Shown here: positions 11,640 through 24,960 of the stretch, one piece after another
How the letters are laid out: each line of letters begins with the position of its first letter
Position numbering within the stretch: position 1 is the first letter of the stretch
Assembly: GCA_947579665.1 (NCBI GenBank)
Contig: CANPUZ010000057.1
Coordinates: forward strand, 310,001-374,000
Direction of reading: 5' to 3'
Source of the DNA: Sympetrum striolatum
Lineage: Eukaryota > Arthropoda > Insecta > Odonata > Libellulidae
Length of the DNA: 64,000 nucleotides
Translations under genes and position numbers: made by a program
Notes under the pieces: generated by a model
Databases searched by the model: none
Told to the model about the DNA's origin: nothing
Seen by the model: only the letters and a program-made list of their open reading frames with translations

Positions 11640-14420
11640 TTTTAAGAAATTAAGCTCCAAATAAGTTAATAATGTTGAGGACTTTGTATATTTAAGATGG
11701 CTATACATGCACCATAATTTCTTCGGTACTTATAAAATCTTTTAAAATTATATACTCATGTCATGGAGTTCTTAAAATTTATCAAGCAGAACTTTAATTA
11801 TTGTTATCATGAAGTATGTTTACATCCTTCTGGATTTAATTGTAGGTAAAACAGTTTTTTATTGTAGTAAAACAGATTTTTTGTAGGTAAAACAGTTTCT
11901 AACTGCATTTATTTTGAGAAAATAGTTATGGCTCTTTTTACATAGTCTCTGAGAGTAAGGGTTTCTTTCTTACAGATTAAATTTTGTCTGACTATTATGA
12001 TCTGAATTTCTACAATTCAGTGTTAAATTATCGTTCATTTAGTAGTTATCCTTTGGGAACTTACACTCCAAAGAAGCGAATGACCTTTATCACCTAACTG
12101 ACACGAGGAAGGTAATGATAAGGATTTCATCAAGTTTGAATAGTATATCTTGATGCAAGTTCTGCAATATATTTGTTACATATTACACTCTGCTATTTAT
12201 CTGCTTGTTTTAACAAGTCTTCAATAGTTTCTTTTCAACGTTGTTTTAATCTTCTTGAAATTTGTCTCAGTTTGCCAGTCCTATCAAATGTAATGGATTT
12301 ATAGAAAGGTGTTTGAACAAGTTCTAGGCTCACTGAATTCCTGACGGAAGAGGTTTTTATTTGTGTTGCAAATTCTCAATTCATCTGTCTGTCTCACAAC
12401 TATTTTCTGTATATTAATTTGAAAATTATGGCCATTCATTTACAAGTGTCAGCATTTTAAATCCCAGGTGTTAGTCATCTGAATTTAACATCCTTCTGGG
12501 CTTAAAATTTCTTGGCTACATTTACATTTAAGAAAAATAACTTGAAATTTCTATAACCTAGGAGGTCTCTTTGAGAGAAAGTGTTTCATTGGTTTTAAAG
12601 AGTCTCTTATGGAATGAATGCTTTATAATGATTAGGATTTCTGAATCATTGCATTGTGTAGGTTGTGAAATAATTGAAGTCCTCCAACTGCAAAGTTTTC
12701 AGTGGTTTCTAGTGATTCTCTAGGTTAAGGTTTCTTTGGGAACTTAGGCTGCAAATAAGCAAATGACCTTGAGGACTTAAAGTTTTGCTTCTGGATGGCT
12801 ATGCGTACACAATGATTTCTCTTCTACTTAAAACATTTTCTTTGGTTAAGTGCTCATATCCTGGAGTTCTTAAACTGTTTTCTGCAGAACTTTATTTATT
12901 TCTTGAAAGTTTTCACAACTCTAAATTCTATTTAATGCTCAAGATAGCTCAAGAAAGAATTTGAACCCTATCACATTGAGATTTATTTCTATTTTCCCTA
13001 TTTTGTAAAGTTTTATTTTGTTATGCCAACATCTAAGGCGCTTTATTTTCATGTCCAAGGGTCTGCATGTATATATTACATTGGGTTGCTATTTATTTAC
13101 ATATCTTCAGGTATTTTGTTGTTTTCATTAGATTAGATTAATTTCTTCAAAAACATTTTTGTCATAATGTGTGAAAGATATATTATCGAATTTTTATGAT
13201 GTGAAAATTCTTAATTATTTTAACATCAGTAATTTTGATAGTTCATACAGATCTCTTATTTGATAATTGATCTCTGGAAGAGTGATTTTTTATGAGTATC
13301 AGTAATTATTTAAGCAACTTGATTCACGCAAACAAAGAGGAATTAAATAAGATTGTGAAAATTAGATAGTTATTGTTTAGAAATCATATCACTTGTTCCT
13401 TTCCTTCTCTTTTTATTATTATATTTTGTTGAATTTAGTTCTTCTTTCCAAATACTTATGGGGTTCAATATTTTAAAGTTATTCAGAGGAATACCGCTTG
13501 AAAGAGTTGCTGGTTTTAGTGTACAGTTCTTGTGTTTGACTTTCACTTTTCACTTCTTAATACTTTGCCTTTGGAGAGCTGTCTTTACATGTTTCCTTAG
13601 TCTCTTCTACGGTGCTTCAATATGTTTTTATTGGTTTCAAATTTCCTCTTTATTTGATTGGATTTTATTTGGTTTTCTTGCATCTCCCATTATATGGCTA
13701 CACAGTTTAAGTGCATTAGGTACTTTTTATCCTTGATTGTTTCTCGGATTCTTATATTGTTACTCAGATTGTTCTTTGAGTGTCAAGTTGTCTTCTAGCT
13801 TTATTAATATCATGGAATTCATTTCACTTCAAACAATATCTTCATCACATGTTATAAACTGCTGAATATCTTTATATAATTGTTCAAAATCTTCTGTAGT
13901 TGCTTTATAACTGAATATTCTCAAATTTAATTTAATTTTTCTTTATCTCTCAACATTTCATTATGTTCTTTTGATATTAGGAAAGTATTTCAACAAACAA
14001 TAGGTTCATAGTGCAAACTCTCATTTTGGCACAGGTCAATAACTACTATTTGCATCTTATTTTACAATTCAAGACCCTTTCGTTATCAATGTCAGTATTT
14101 TGCAATTTTAGGTGTTAATTCATTTAAAGTTCACTTTATTTGGTGTACAACAATATTCAACAATTTATTTATGAATTAGTTTGAATTCATTTTACATAGG
14201 ACAACTGTTTGGGAGAAAATGTTTTTCAAGATTTTAATTATTTATTAAATTACTTTAGCATGAATTTACATTTAGAAATTAAAATTATTACAATGTTTAA
14301 TTATTGAATATGTAAGGAAATATTTGAGAGGGTGCAGGTGACTCATTACGTAGTTCTTCTTCTGAGAATTTTAACTCCAAAGATGCAAATTACCTTTAGA
14401 ACATTTGTCAAATTGACGAA
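11640..14420. repeat. Old, diverged local duplications
   Basis: Segments recur in the same orientation: 11646-11820 resembles 12740-12910 (shared landmarks: GCTCCAAATAAG-like, GAGGACTT, GGATGGCTAT-like, TGGAGTTCTTAAA, GCAGAACTTTA). 12445-12760 resembles 14091-14400 (GTCAG-ATTTT, AGGTGTTA, GGGAGAAAATG-like, CAAATGACCTT-like). Offsets are about 1.1 and 1.63 kb. Copies are too diverged to set borders. No coding potential. Confidence 0.55.
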
Positions 14421-15158
14421 AGGCAAAAAGGTTTATCTTTAAAGGTTGGTAGTATGTGTTGTTTTCGAGTTGCTTTTGTTATGTATTGGCGTCTCAATAG
14501 AGGGACACTTGATGAAAATAAAGTGTGTTCACTGAGAATCTTGAACGATAGTAGACGTTGCTTTTTTTCCGCTCTTCCAGATAACCTGCTCTAGGCTATT
14601 ATCAATCGTGCATCCGCACGCTGTTAATTACGTTTTCAGAACATTGAATATTTCTTAGCTTTTAGGTTATGATGCATACCCCTTGTTTTCTTCTGTTCTT
14701 GGTTTTTGGTTTTTAATTGACAAGTGCTTATTTATAGATTTGTAAACATCAGCAATGTTAAAGGATAAATAGATTTTCATTGACGTCTTCATAAGTGGGT
14801 TGAAATTACTCTTCGTTGCACTCAATGGTAGAATAGTTTTGTCAGTTGTGTTCTTGATCTTCCAATGAAGCTTTGAATTGAATGCTTGTCGTTATCCTTT
14901 GCAACGTTGGCCTGAGTAGAATATTATGAGGGTTTCCTTCCCTGTTCATTAACATAAAGCTTTGTTTGTTGAATATTTAAGAATAGCTGTTAACTAAATA
15001 TTATGAGTGGCTTGTATTGTAACAAAAATGATATAGAATTTGTTATTTCCTCATAAAATAAGTAAATTTATAAATATTTTGACCTCAATTAATAATATTT
15101 GGTAGTATCATTATTGATTATTTTGACATTTTTTAAAGCCAGTAGGTTGTTTGATAAT
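14421..15158. other. AT-rich sequence, nothing recognised
   Basis: No feature could be supported. Confidence 0.4.
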
Positions 15159-15678
15159 TACCGTATTTCCCGGCCTACAAGACGCACCGGCGCATAAGAC
15201 GCACCTTGATTTTTCAGGTAAGAATTTACAAAAACAAACATACTTTGTGACATAAGGTTGAGTGCCGGTAAACTCATTATCGCGCGAGATACAATGTATT
15301 AGCATAGGGATGACATCTCCGTTAGCCCAATGTGTATAAGTTTTGCAGCAGCACCACATAAACTAAACGTGCTACACTATAGGCATTTCTGATTTACCTT
15401 TGAATTGTTTTAAAGGAAGTTCTGTCATCGAAATATTAAAACTGTATTCCTTACTGCTTAATAATAAAGTGTTATTATCGAAATTTGTAATTAACTGAAC
15501 TATTTTCAATGCCTGATACGGTAAAAAATACTTCACGGTAGGTGTTTATCCCGGCGAATCGGCTTGCTTATTATAGGACGGATTTATACCCGTATACTAT
15601 CAGCGCATAAGACGCAGACTGATTTTAGAGCATATTTTAGAGTAAAAAAGTGCGTCTTATAGGCCGGGAAATATGGTA
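15159..15678. mobile_element. MITE with TATAAGACGCAC inverted ends
   Basis: Left end TACCGTATTTCCCGGCCTAC followed by AAGACGCACC; the right end, read inward, is TACCATATTTCCCGGCCTAT followed by AAGACGCAC. The inverted termini span about 28 bp with few mismatches. CGCATAAGACGCA is repeated just inside both ends. It has no transposase, so it is non-autonomous. Related copies: 40953-41808 and 63953-64000. Confidence 0.8.
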
Positions 15679-16245
15679 GTTGACCGGAAATGCGTTTCTA
15701 GTAAAAACAAATTGAATCCTTTTCAGTATTTCTCTTACTTACTGTTGAAGACTGAATTTTTCAGTATTTACTTCATGATAAACAAAGATTATAGCAATGC
15801 TACTTTGAATTTGAATAGGGTTCTGTTTTGTTTTAGATTTGTGTCCATTTTTTGCTTGATTTTTTCAAGAAATCGATTTTTCTCTGAGATATTTTCATAA
15901 GTGAGTTATAGAGGTGAGGTGAGATAATTGCATGACATAATGATAGAATTTGCAAGTTGATCGGTAACATTATTAGGTGTTGTATCCTGGGAAAAGAATA
16001 CTTTCAATTATTGAGGCTATGTATTTCAATGTCTTAAATTTAGAGATTGAATTTTTTTAAAACTTTAAATGTTAGAAATTGAATTTTTATCTTCACAAAA
16101 GTTTGTTGTTTTAATGTCAATTGAAAGTCTGGATAAAAGTTTTTTATTGAAGTTAAATTTGTTTACTGTAGTTAAGATTAAATATTTTTCAACATGACTA
16201 TTATTCAAAATTTATTTTGTTGTTAATTGATTTTCACTTAGTGTA
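15679..16245. other. AT-rich sequence, nothing recognised
   Basis: No feature could be supported. Confidence 0.4.
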
Positions 16246-16800
16246 TTGATATTATTTCAGTCTAAATGTTATAAAAATAGACGAATATTCCTTATGATAG
16301 AAATTTTAATGTTCCCCGGCATCGAACCCAGGAACAGTTCCGTCTTATCTATATTTTTTCTTAAAACGAATTCTTACCATAAATCTTCCAGCGAAGAACA
16401 AACTTCCTATCATTTCGATAAGTGTATCAAAAAAAATAATGAAAAACTTCTCCCATATATTTTAAAGGGCAGATATTTGCATCATTCTAGTATCGAACCC
16501 AGGATATCTTCAGTGAAAGTCATTTGTGTTTTCGGTAGATCATGCTTATATTATTAGGCTCATAGAGTTTTGATTCAATAGCTTTCCGGAAAGTATTTTT
16601 TTAAAATTCCCGAAAATTGATGCAATGCTTATAAATGGCAAAAATCAGGACTTTGGGGCCCTCTGGAATCGAGCCCATAAAATCGTTACATGTTATGGCC
16701 AATACGTCGTAAAAATTTCAAGTTGATGATGCTTATGGTTTAGCCTGTGAATTAGTATCCTATCTATCTATCTATATGAATGAATCCAGAGAATACTCTA
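16246..16800 (-). repeat. Modular B-box repeat unit, minus, truncated
   Basis: Contains TCGAACCC-type sites (B-box complement) near 16322, 16494 and 16668 and ends with the A-end motif (ATGAATGAATCC...). Its hairpin (B) end is missing. The next unit follows directly head-to-tail. Confidence 0.8.
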
Positions 16801-16814
16801 TGTATCTATTACGA

Positions 16815-18300
16815 GTAAAATGTTGCTTGCATACTGCAAGCAGATCGACTACATTAATTTCATGTAGGCATCATATCGGGACGGTCCTCAAAAGAAAAAA
16901 AAAAGGATTGAAAATATTCTTGAAATTTGCTGCAATTTAATCATCTGGCATCGAACCCAGGTCTTTCTGGAGCCTTCACTTCACAGGTCACCTTCCTATG
17001 CAGCACAACAGAAAATCACCACCTCTAACTATATGTGAGAATTCAGGCAGAAATTGTTGCTTCAACTGCCTCAAACGACATCCTACTTTTCCCATATATT
17101 CCTTACGAGAGAAATTTTAAGTGCTCTGGCATCAAACCCAGGAACAGCATGGTCATATCTAATTTTTTTTTTCAAACCGAGTCTTAATATACTTCTTCCA
17201 TCGAAGCAAGAACTCTCTATTATTTCGATAAGTGAATGAAAGAAATATTTAAAAACCATCCCAATGTGTTTTAAATGGCGGATATATTTACCACCCGGCA
17301 TCGAAACCGGGTCTTTCTGGTTATACTTACTTTTCAGCCTAACAGAAGATCACCATCTCTAACTATGTGTGAAAATTCAAGTAGAAATATTGTTTGCAAC
17401 CACCTCAAAGAACGTCCTACTTTTCCCTTATATTCCTTATGTGAGAAATTGTAATATGCTCTGGCATCGAACCCAGGAATAGTACGGTCTTATGAAAATT
17501 TTTTTCTGAAATCAATTCTTACCATACATCTTCAGCCAAGCAGGAACTTCCTATCATTTCGATAAGTGCATCAAAAAAATATTGAAATACTAACCCAATG
17601 TATTTTAAATGGGAGACATATTTACCACCCGGGATCGAACCCGGGCCTTTCTGGTGATACTTTCTATGCAGCACCACAGGTAATCACTATCTCTAACTTT
17701 GTATGCAAATTTAAGCAGAAATATTGGTTCCAAGTGCCTCCAAGGACGTCCTACTTTTCCCTTATATTCCTTATGAGAGAAAAGTTATTGTGCTCTGGCA
17801 TCGAACCCAGGAACAGTTCCGTCTTATCTATATTTTTTCTTAAAACGAATTCTTACCATAAATCTTCCAGCGAAGAACAAACTTCCTATCATTTCGATAA
17901 GTGCATCAAAAAAAATAATGAAAAACTACTCCCATATATTTGCATCGTCCTAGCATCGAACCCAGGATATCTTCAGTGAAAGTCATTTGAGTTTTTGGTA
18001 GATCATGACCATATATATAGGCTCCTAGAGTTTTGATTCTCTAGCTTTCTGGGAAGTATTTAAAAAAAAATTCCCGAAAATCAAAGCAATGCTTTTAAAG
18101 GGCAAAAATTGGGACTTTGGGGCCCTCTGGAATCGAACCCATGACACTGAGAATCAAAATTGCAATTCTTCTGGCGGTTACACGTTATGGCCAATATGTC
18201 GTAAAAATTTCAACTGAATGAGGCATGTGGTCAAGGCTGTGAATTAGTATCCTATCTATCTATCTATATGAATGAATCCGTAGAAGCATCTATGTATAAT
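16815..18300 (-). repeat. Modular B-box repeat, complete long unit with eight modules
   Basis: Starts at the B end (CGAGTAAAATG, then the dyad GCTTGCATACTGCAAGC) and ends at the A end (GAATGAATCCG...ATAATAGAT). Eight TCGAACCC-type sites at 16951, 17132, 17301, 17467, 17635, 17801, 17956 and 18133 give spacings of 181, 169, 166, 168, 166, 155 and 177 bp. Two module types alternate (one continuing CCCGGGTCTTTCTGG, one CCCAGGAACAGTACGG), so the middle is a tandem dimer of about 335 bp. No protein is encoded. Confidence 0.88.
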
Positions 18301-18312
18301 AGATGTATATAG

Positions 18313-18560
18313 GTACGAGTAAAATGTTGCTTGCATACTGCAAGCAGATCGACAACACTAATTTCATATCGGCATCATATCGGGACGGTCTTCAAAAGAA
18401 AAAGAAAGTATTGAAAATATTCTAAAAATTCTCTGCAATTTTATCGTCTGGCATCGAACCCGGGTCTTCCTGGTGAACTTATTATGCAGCACAAAAGAAA
18501 ATCCCCATCTCTAACTATGTGTGAAAATTCAAGCAGAAATCTTATTTCAGACTAAATTTT
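18313..18560 (-). repeat. Modular B-box repeat, third head-to-tail unit, truncated
   Basis: Begins with the same CGAGTAAAATG + GCTTGCATACTGCAAGC end and contains one B-box-like site near 18455 before similarity stops. Confidence 0.8.
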
Positions 18561-21500
18561 CATGCATGCAGATGTCCTTTGCAATCAGGTTAAAATTTTT
18601 AGGTCCTAAAGGGTCATTTCTTTTGATTTGACCTAGGAATGAGTGAGTGATTTATTGTTTTATAGCTTTTTCTTATTAATTTAATTGGTGTTAAATGGAT
18701 GATGTAATATTTTAATATTATTTATGGAGGAAATGAGTCTTTTGGAATTCCTTGAGGAAAAAGGGCTACCTCAATCATCCTGACCTAGCACATTTACCTA
18801 AAAAAAATTGAATGGTCATAATTTTTAGCCATTTTATGAGATAAATGCTATCTTCAACTGATTGAGTCCAAGTCATTGCTTGATTGAAGAAAAATATGTA
18901 TTGGGTATTCTTAGTAGGTGCTCGATTGGCTAATTGACTGATTTAAATCATCATTGCTTATTTTATAACCTTTGTTGAATGCTATCCAGAACTGATTATC
19001 TTAATAACTGATCTTCTAAGAGATATTCAGAGAAGAGTCAACTTATTCACCCATTGTGTACAATGAAAATCTAGTTACTTGCAGGAATTATGTAATAAAC
19101 CTCAAGACATTTTGTGTTATTTTTAGTTTATGAAGAAAATTAATATATTATTCATAAGGATGAATTTTTTTAATTTATCAAATATTTAACTATTTTCATG
19201 GTATTCCTTAAGCCAATACTTAAATTGCAGAACTTCAACTCAACTGTTAAGTCAAAGATACAGGTACAAGCTTAATTGCCATTATTTGCTTATAAAAATG
19301 GTTTTTACAGTATGAAATTGAGAATATCTTTCTTCCATTTTAATGATTTTGACAAACAGTTGCTGCATTTAAGTGATGTTAACATTATGAATGGATAGTT
19401 TTCAATTATTTTTGAAATGTTGCCTCATTTGATAGATGATTGTCGAAGAGAATTTCAGCACAATCTTCAGATGCCACATGTGGGTATGGCTAGTTTTACA
19501 TTGTGGAGCAACATTATTAACCAATAAAATGGCACCAACATAAAATTCTAACAGATTTTTGTACTTATATATTCCAAAATATTTATAAAATATTCTACAT
19601 AAAATATTATACATCATTATTAAAATTTAGCACTGAATCATCATATATGCAAAGAAATTAGTTGCGTTGATAAATTTACTAATTTGGCTGTTACTATGGC
19701 TTTTCATTGCTGCTATTCATTTAAAAATTCATTGATGAATGGAAATTAGAAATATGTAATTCTATATTCCGTAATTTCATTTCATAGAGATTTCATTTTA
19801 TTCATTGGCCATATTATAAATAAAAAGTAAATCTCAGTATAAATCTTTTGGCAGGGTTGATTAAAAAGGTTTTTAATAACATTTGTAAAGATTCTCTTAT
19901 AAACTATCATAAACTTTCTCTGCCTATAAGGTTAGCACTCTATAGAAACTATCATCTTTGAAGCTAATACTCATAAACTTAGTTTCTATTAAATGTAAAA
20001 CTCAAATTTTCAAGAAAAGATGTCCAAAAGCAAATGGTATATCTGTGAAGTAGGAAATCCTTTCTTCATGAAGTATGGAATTAATATCATTAAACCCATT
20101 TTGAAACCTAAAATTGTGCTTTAAATGCTCAAGTGCTCTTGTACATAAAATTGGGAATGCTGTGGCTTTTTCATATTGGTAGATAAATGCAAAGTGATAA
20201 CACATAGGATTAATACCATATATCTGATATTTTTCTCATAACCCAGAAAATAATTGGATACTTTCAAATAAAGAAATTCTGTTTACATGAGTTGATGTTG
20301 TAGCTAATTCCATGAATAGAATTTGTAGTTTTGAATAATTTGCTTAGCATAAAAATTTATTTTAGTTAAAATTTTCTCTCTTTAAGTTTGGACATTATAT
20401 TGGAAAAACTGTATAGAAAAGGTTAATTAGTTATTTCTTTTTAAATGACAATCTATTCCTCTTAAATAAGTTTTATTCCTGATATGATCCTAAAAATTAC
20501 TTGTTATCTTGCTTTTTCTCTAATTCCTCTTTCATATCATCAAATACAATCTTCCTATATTATGACAGATAATCATGAAAGATTCTAACTATTATTATAA
20601 CTATAACAACTACTATTAACTTAAAAGCTATTTGTTTTTAGGGAGCAATATTGCTCCCTATACATATGTCTGCTATGAATGTTGTATCAGCTAGAATTAC
20701 CTAGACCTAAGAATAATTTGAATCTTCATTAAATTTTGAACTTGTAATGGAATTAGCCATCTTCTCATATAATTAGGGTTAGATGAAAAATCATTGGTAA
20801 TTAATTTTTTGAAAGGGGCTATCATGAGATTTATCAGTAGAATGCTCATGATTAAAGCATGATAAAGTGAATGATGATACTCTTTAGCTTTCCTGAATCA
20901 TCATAACTAGATCAAGTTTTAAACCACTTGATGAGATTCATATTTTCATTTCTGCTATTTCTTGCTGCAAATGATACAATCAGTGTTGATAATCCATTTT
21001 GTTGTTACTGTACTAATTGAAGTGATAGATTAAATTATAGGATAATAAACAGGTGCTCACATCTTCTGATTGGGGTCAAAACACTCCTATGATTGTAACT
21101 GCTATCATATCTTCCATTACTGATGAAATGTGATATTGACTTGAAGATATATCTCCAAATCTTCTTGTAATACCTGGAACAACAATGACTGCAGTAAAAA
21201 TCATCTGAAATCTAATGTAATTGGAATGGAAGATTTTAGTGATGTACCGATACATATTAGGTCGTTAAAATTTTAAAATTTGCTGATCATAAGAATAATT
21301 TTTTGCTATTATTCAAAAAACGTAATATTATTTACTTTGATGGATAAATAAGAACATCAACTATGTATCTCTCCTAAAATATTCCTATTTTATTCATATA
21401 TGCTTAGATAACATATGGTTTTGGTATTTTTACAAGTCATTATTTTATGCCATTAATCACAACATTATACTAAAATCATTCAATCATTAATATGGAAAGG

Positions 21501-22923
21501 GATTATGGGCAGACAGTTGTTTTGTTTTAGAAACAACCTAGCTGGTGCCCCACAAAGTATGCACCAATATGTGCCTAAGTCAAAATATAAAGTGGCCATT
21601 GTTCTTGTAATATTTGGCTATTTTTTGCACAATTTCTTGTTGTTCAATTTGACTCTAACATATAAGCTATAATATAATGATTTGGGCTTAACCTGTACTC
21701 ATAAATAAATTACAATTTACTTCAGTAAATTTTAAATATCTCATATGTAGTGACTTGATAAAAATAAAGTATTCTTTGTTTAACTTAAAGTAGGTGGCCC
21801 TTCGAAAGTATTTGTTTGCTGGGTTTGTTAAATAAAACATGAATAAGTGCAACATGTTTGCACTTCTTAAAGGATTTATCTCAGAAGAGATTATTGTTTT
21901 AAAACAATTTGATCAGCCTTTCCTGCTAATTTATTTTTGTTGTCAAATATGTTAACCATAAATAAATATTTTGATTGTGCATTGATAAATCTAGCAAATC
22001 TTTTTGTATCATTCATAACATTTCTTGTACCTTTTCTATTTTTTTGGAGTAAAGTTAATTGGAATGTTTAATTGTTATGTTATTTAAAATAATAACTAAC
22101 TAATTTATGATAAAATTGTCAAAATTAAAGTATTGCATGATTTGATAATAATTTTCAAATGATAAGCATAGATGAATAACATATTTTGTATGCTGATCTA
22201 ATTTCTATAATCTTATTTGCCAAACTATTAAAGAACTTGGCTATTATCTAGCCTTACGTGTGATTATTCAAAGCTCATTTCAACCAAATTATGAAATTAA
22301 ATAGACAGAAATAAATTTTCTATCATTTCCAGTTTATTTCATTTCAATCGATGAATAGGTTACTGAGATACTTCAAACTCCAGTATGTAGACTTTTTGCA
22401 TGGACAGTAGATAATCTCCATCAATCAGTAACAATTCCAAGTAATTCTTCGTCTTTTCTGAAATATTTCACTTCTTATTCAAACACTTATATTAGTGTCG
22501 AAACAACTAAATGAAAAAACTAAATTTATCACCTCCGCTACACTTTTCGTGAAAAATATTCTCATGTAAGTTTCTCTTTATCGAACAGCACTGATTGCAT
22601 AAACTTTGGGAAAGGACCTTGAGGCAGCATCAACAATCCCACGCCCTTCTGTCCATTTCGTTAGAAAAATAAATACTTTTTAATTTACATACATTTCAAG
22701 CACTTTGCCACTGTGTACGTACAATTTATATTACTCAATTTTCAACCGTATGAAGAAGGCAGTAAACACATATTGAACCATCAGCATAAACTTCTATGGT
22801 CATTATAAAGTTCTCTTCAGCATTAAGACCGCTGCTGCGAAGAATTATTGTTCAGTTTAATGATATTAACTAAAAATACAATGTAACAACAAAAGGGGTA
22901 ATATTAATTATAAGTTAGCTTCA
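18561..22923. other. Long AT-rich stretch without genes
   Basis: About 4.4 kb of low-GC sequence with stops in all frames and no recognised transposon end. Exception: the 22-bp perfect palindrome at 20639. Confidence 0.5.
20639..20660. repeat. 22-bp perfect palindrome
   Basis: TAGGGAGCAATATTGC followed by TCCCTA reads the same on both strands, with no loop. It stands out in otherwise unstructured AT-rich DNA. Function unknown. Confidence 0.85.
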
Positions 22924-22984
22924 GTGTCTATCGGCGAGACCTACCTCGACGATGTTGCTGGTTGCACTTCCCATGAATCTACAT

Positions 22985-23260
22985 CAGTGGTTCCCAACGG
23001 TGGCGCTGAGAAGTCTTATGGTGGCGCTCTGTGCCCAAGTCATATTGAGGGGGCGTTGAGGTCCAGCCGACGCCCCCTTGAGCAGTTGGCGTATTTAATG
23101 GCAACTGAGGATATTACTGACATCTCTGTTTCGATTCTTCAACTTTTGACGCTACAGCCTTTTGGTACCAGGTGTCGGAAACATTGTGATAAATGTTTTC
23201 TCAGCTCTTGCAAAAGCTTGTGGCAGAAGGATGCGTCACGAATGGGGTTGAAGTAATCCA
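22985..23260 (+). mobile_element. hAT-like terminus (CAGTGGTTCCCAAC) with open frame
   Basis: CAGTGGTTCCCAACGGTGGC is the classic end of many hAT transposons. A 110-codon open frame (22924-23256) runs through it but encodes no recognisable transposase and starts outside the terminus, so I do not call it a gene. No partner end with an 8-bp duplication was found. Confidence 0.45.
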
Positions 23261-24960
23261 TGGAATACTGACGGAATGGAGGTGAGGGGAAAGCAAAGGG
23301 GCGGAAACGTTGTTTGCAGTGCGGCTAATATTGCGTTTTAAATGGAAACACGGATATTGTAACTGCCGTTAAATTCTACATAAAGGTTATTTAGCAAAAG
23401 TATCATGAGTCTCAACCCGATTAAAAGACACATATCTCCCCGAGAGATCGTTTTAAATCATCTCTACTTTGGAATATACATAGTAGTTCCAAGGATTTTT
23501 TCTGTTGATGACACGACCCTATCAAAAACTTTTTAAAACTTTTATTGCATTTCTTCATTGGCCTCTTTCCACATAAAAATAATGACATTGTAAATTAGTT
23601 TTCGTTCTTCGCTGTAAAGCGCGTTCAGACTCCCAATTTTGGATATTTCGTAATTTGCAATTGAAAATTATAGGAAAAATAAAAGTAGGAATATGACGGA
23701 AAGAGAGAAAAATGTGGAAATGATTAAAAGGAATGAAAATAAGTACAGGGCAATGAATTGAAAGTGAAAATAATACGGTGGGTAAGTTCTAAAATGAACT
23801 GTTTAATAACCATGAGGATTAAAAACAGGCAACAAGGCATAGGGATGGAGCAGACATTTCATTGTATATGCTCTCTGCATTTTTTCGGGTGTCCGTCTGC
23901 GTAGGTTGGCTTGGTGACTAAAGTTTCACTGACTACCCAGTCAGTGTCTTCAGGTCGAAGGATTATCATCGACCCTTAACACCTTCTACCTTATGTATGA
24001 TGTAGATCATAGGTTGGGAACCTATGATAATGAGACATCTTGCACGTCATTTGAAATGGAAACTATGAGCAAATATTTATGGTTATTAATGTTAATGTAT
24101 TCTTTTCATCTGGAAAAACTTTAAAGCCATGATTTAGTGCTTATTTGGAAGTGTGTGGCAACTTGCATTGGGGATAAAAATTAAAAACAAGCTTAAAAAT
24201 TGATAACAACAGTAATAACTCTAGTTAATATTGGGTCTTAATTTTTTGGCTCAACAAGGAAAATCAGACGTAGGTGTCCCTTACCTATATACCAACCCCA
24301 CAATACTTACCTCGCTTATTAGAGTCATATTCAAGCCTACTTTTAAGCCAGAATAAATCCTAAAGATAAAATTCTTTCTCAGAGGTACTTCTTCTTTCCC
24401 CAACAACAAAATTGTCCTATAGTGATCTAATTTCGATTAAGCGGTTCATAGATTGAAATACTTTGAATTTACTTGAAAATTTCAGAAAAAAATAGCTCTG
24501 TTTAAAGTATCAAGGAGCAATTCCTAACCTATAAGAGCTTGCAAGGCTGCGTTTCCGCATGCATTGATTACTGGTGCCAGTAATCCTTGCGTTCTTAAAA
24601 GTAGAAAGTTCAACTTTTTGGCACTGGAAGACTTTCCTCACTCTGTTTTCCTTCACATCTTTCAACTTGTCCTAATTAATAAGTTGATTACTGTGTGTAT
24701 AATCAAGCACTGAGGACGTCACTTGGTGAAACTCCATCACAGGAACAACAGGAATTTTTACTATGGACAATGAGGAATAATTTCCAAACACACAAAAGGA
24801 AATTAAAAATGGAGCCTCACTATGTACACAGAGAATTAGGAGACCAAAGGATGCCAAGTTCAAGTAATCTGCTCCGTCAATTTGGGGTTTTTTTGAGGAT
24901 AAATGAAGAAACATGTTTATGCAAAAATAAAGAAGGTTTATTAGAATAATCTTACAACAT
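23261..24960. other. AT-rich stretch, one hairpin, otherwise nothing
   Basis: 24006-24028 is a perfect hairpin (ATCATAGGTT, loop GGG, AACCTATGAT). Open frames at 24672-24989 on both strands have no recognisable domain. Confidence 0.4.

Noticed and set aside
17566..17979. 137-codon plus-strand open frame
   Set aside because: It lies entirely inside modular B-box repeats, and its amino acid sequence repeats with the modules (for example GIEPRNSSVLSIFF also at 16246-16557). It is a by-product of the repeat.
22985..24023. Complete hAT element with a right end at 24006-24028
   Set aside because: The right motif GGTTGGGAACC is part of a local hairpin and the flanks show no 8-bp duplication. Only the left terminus was kept.
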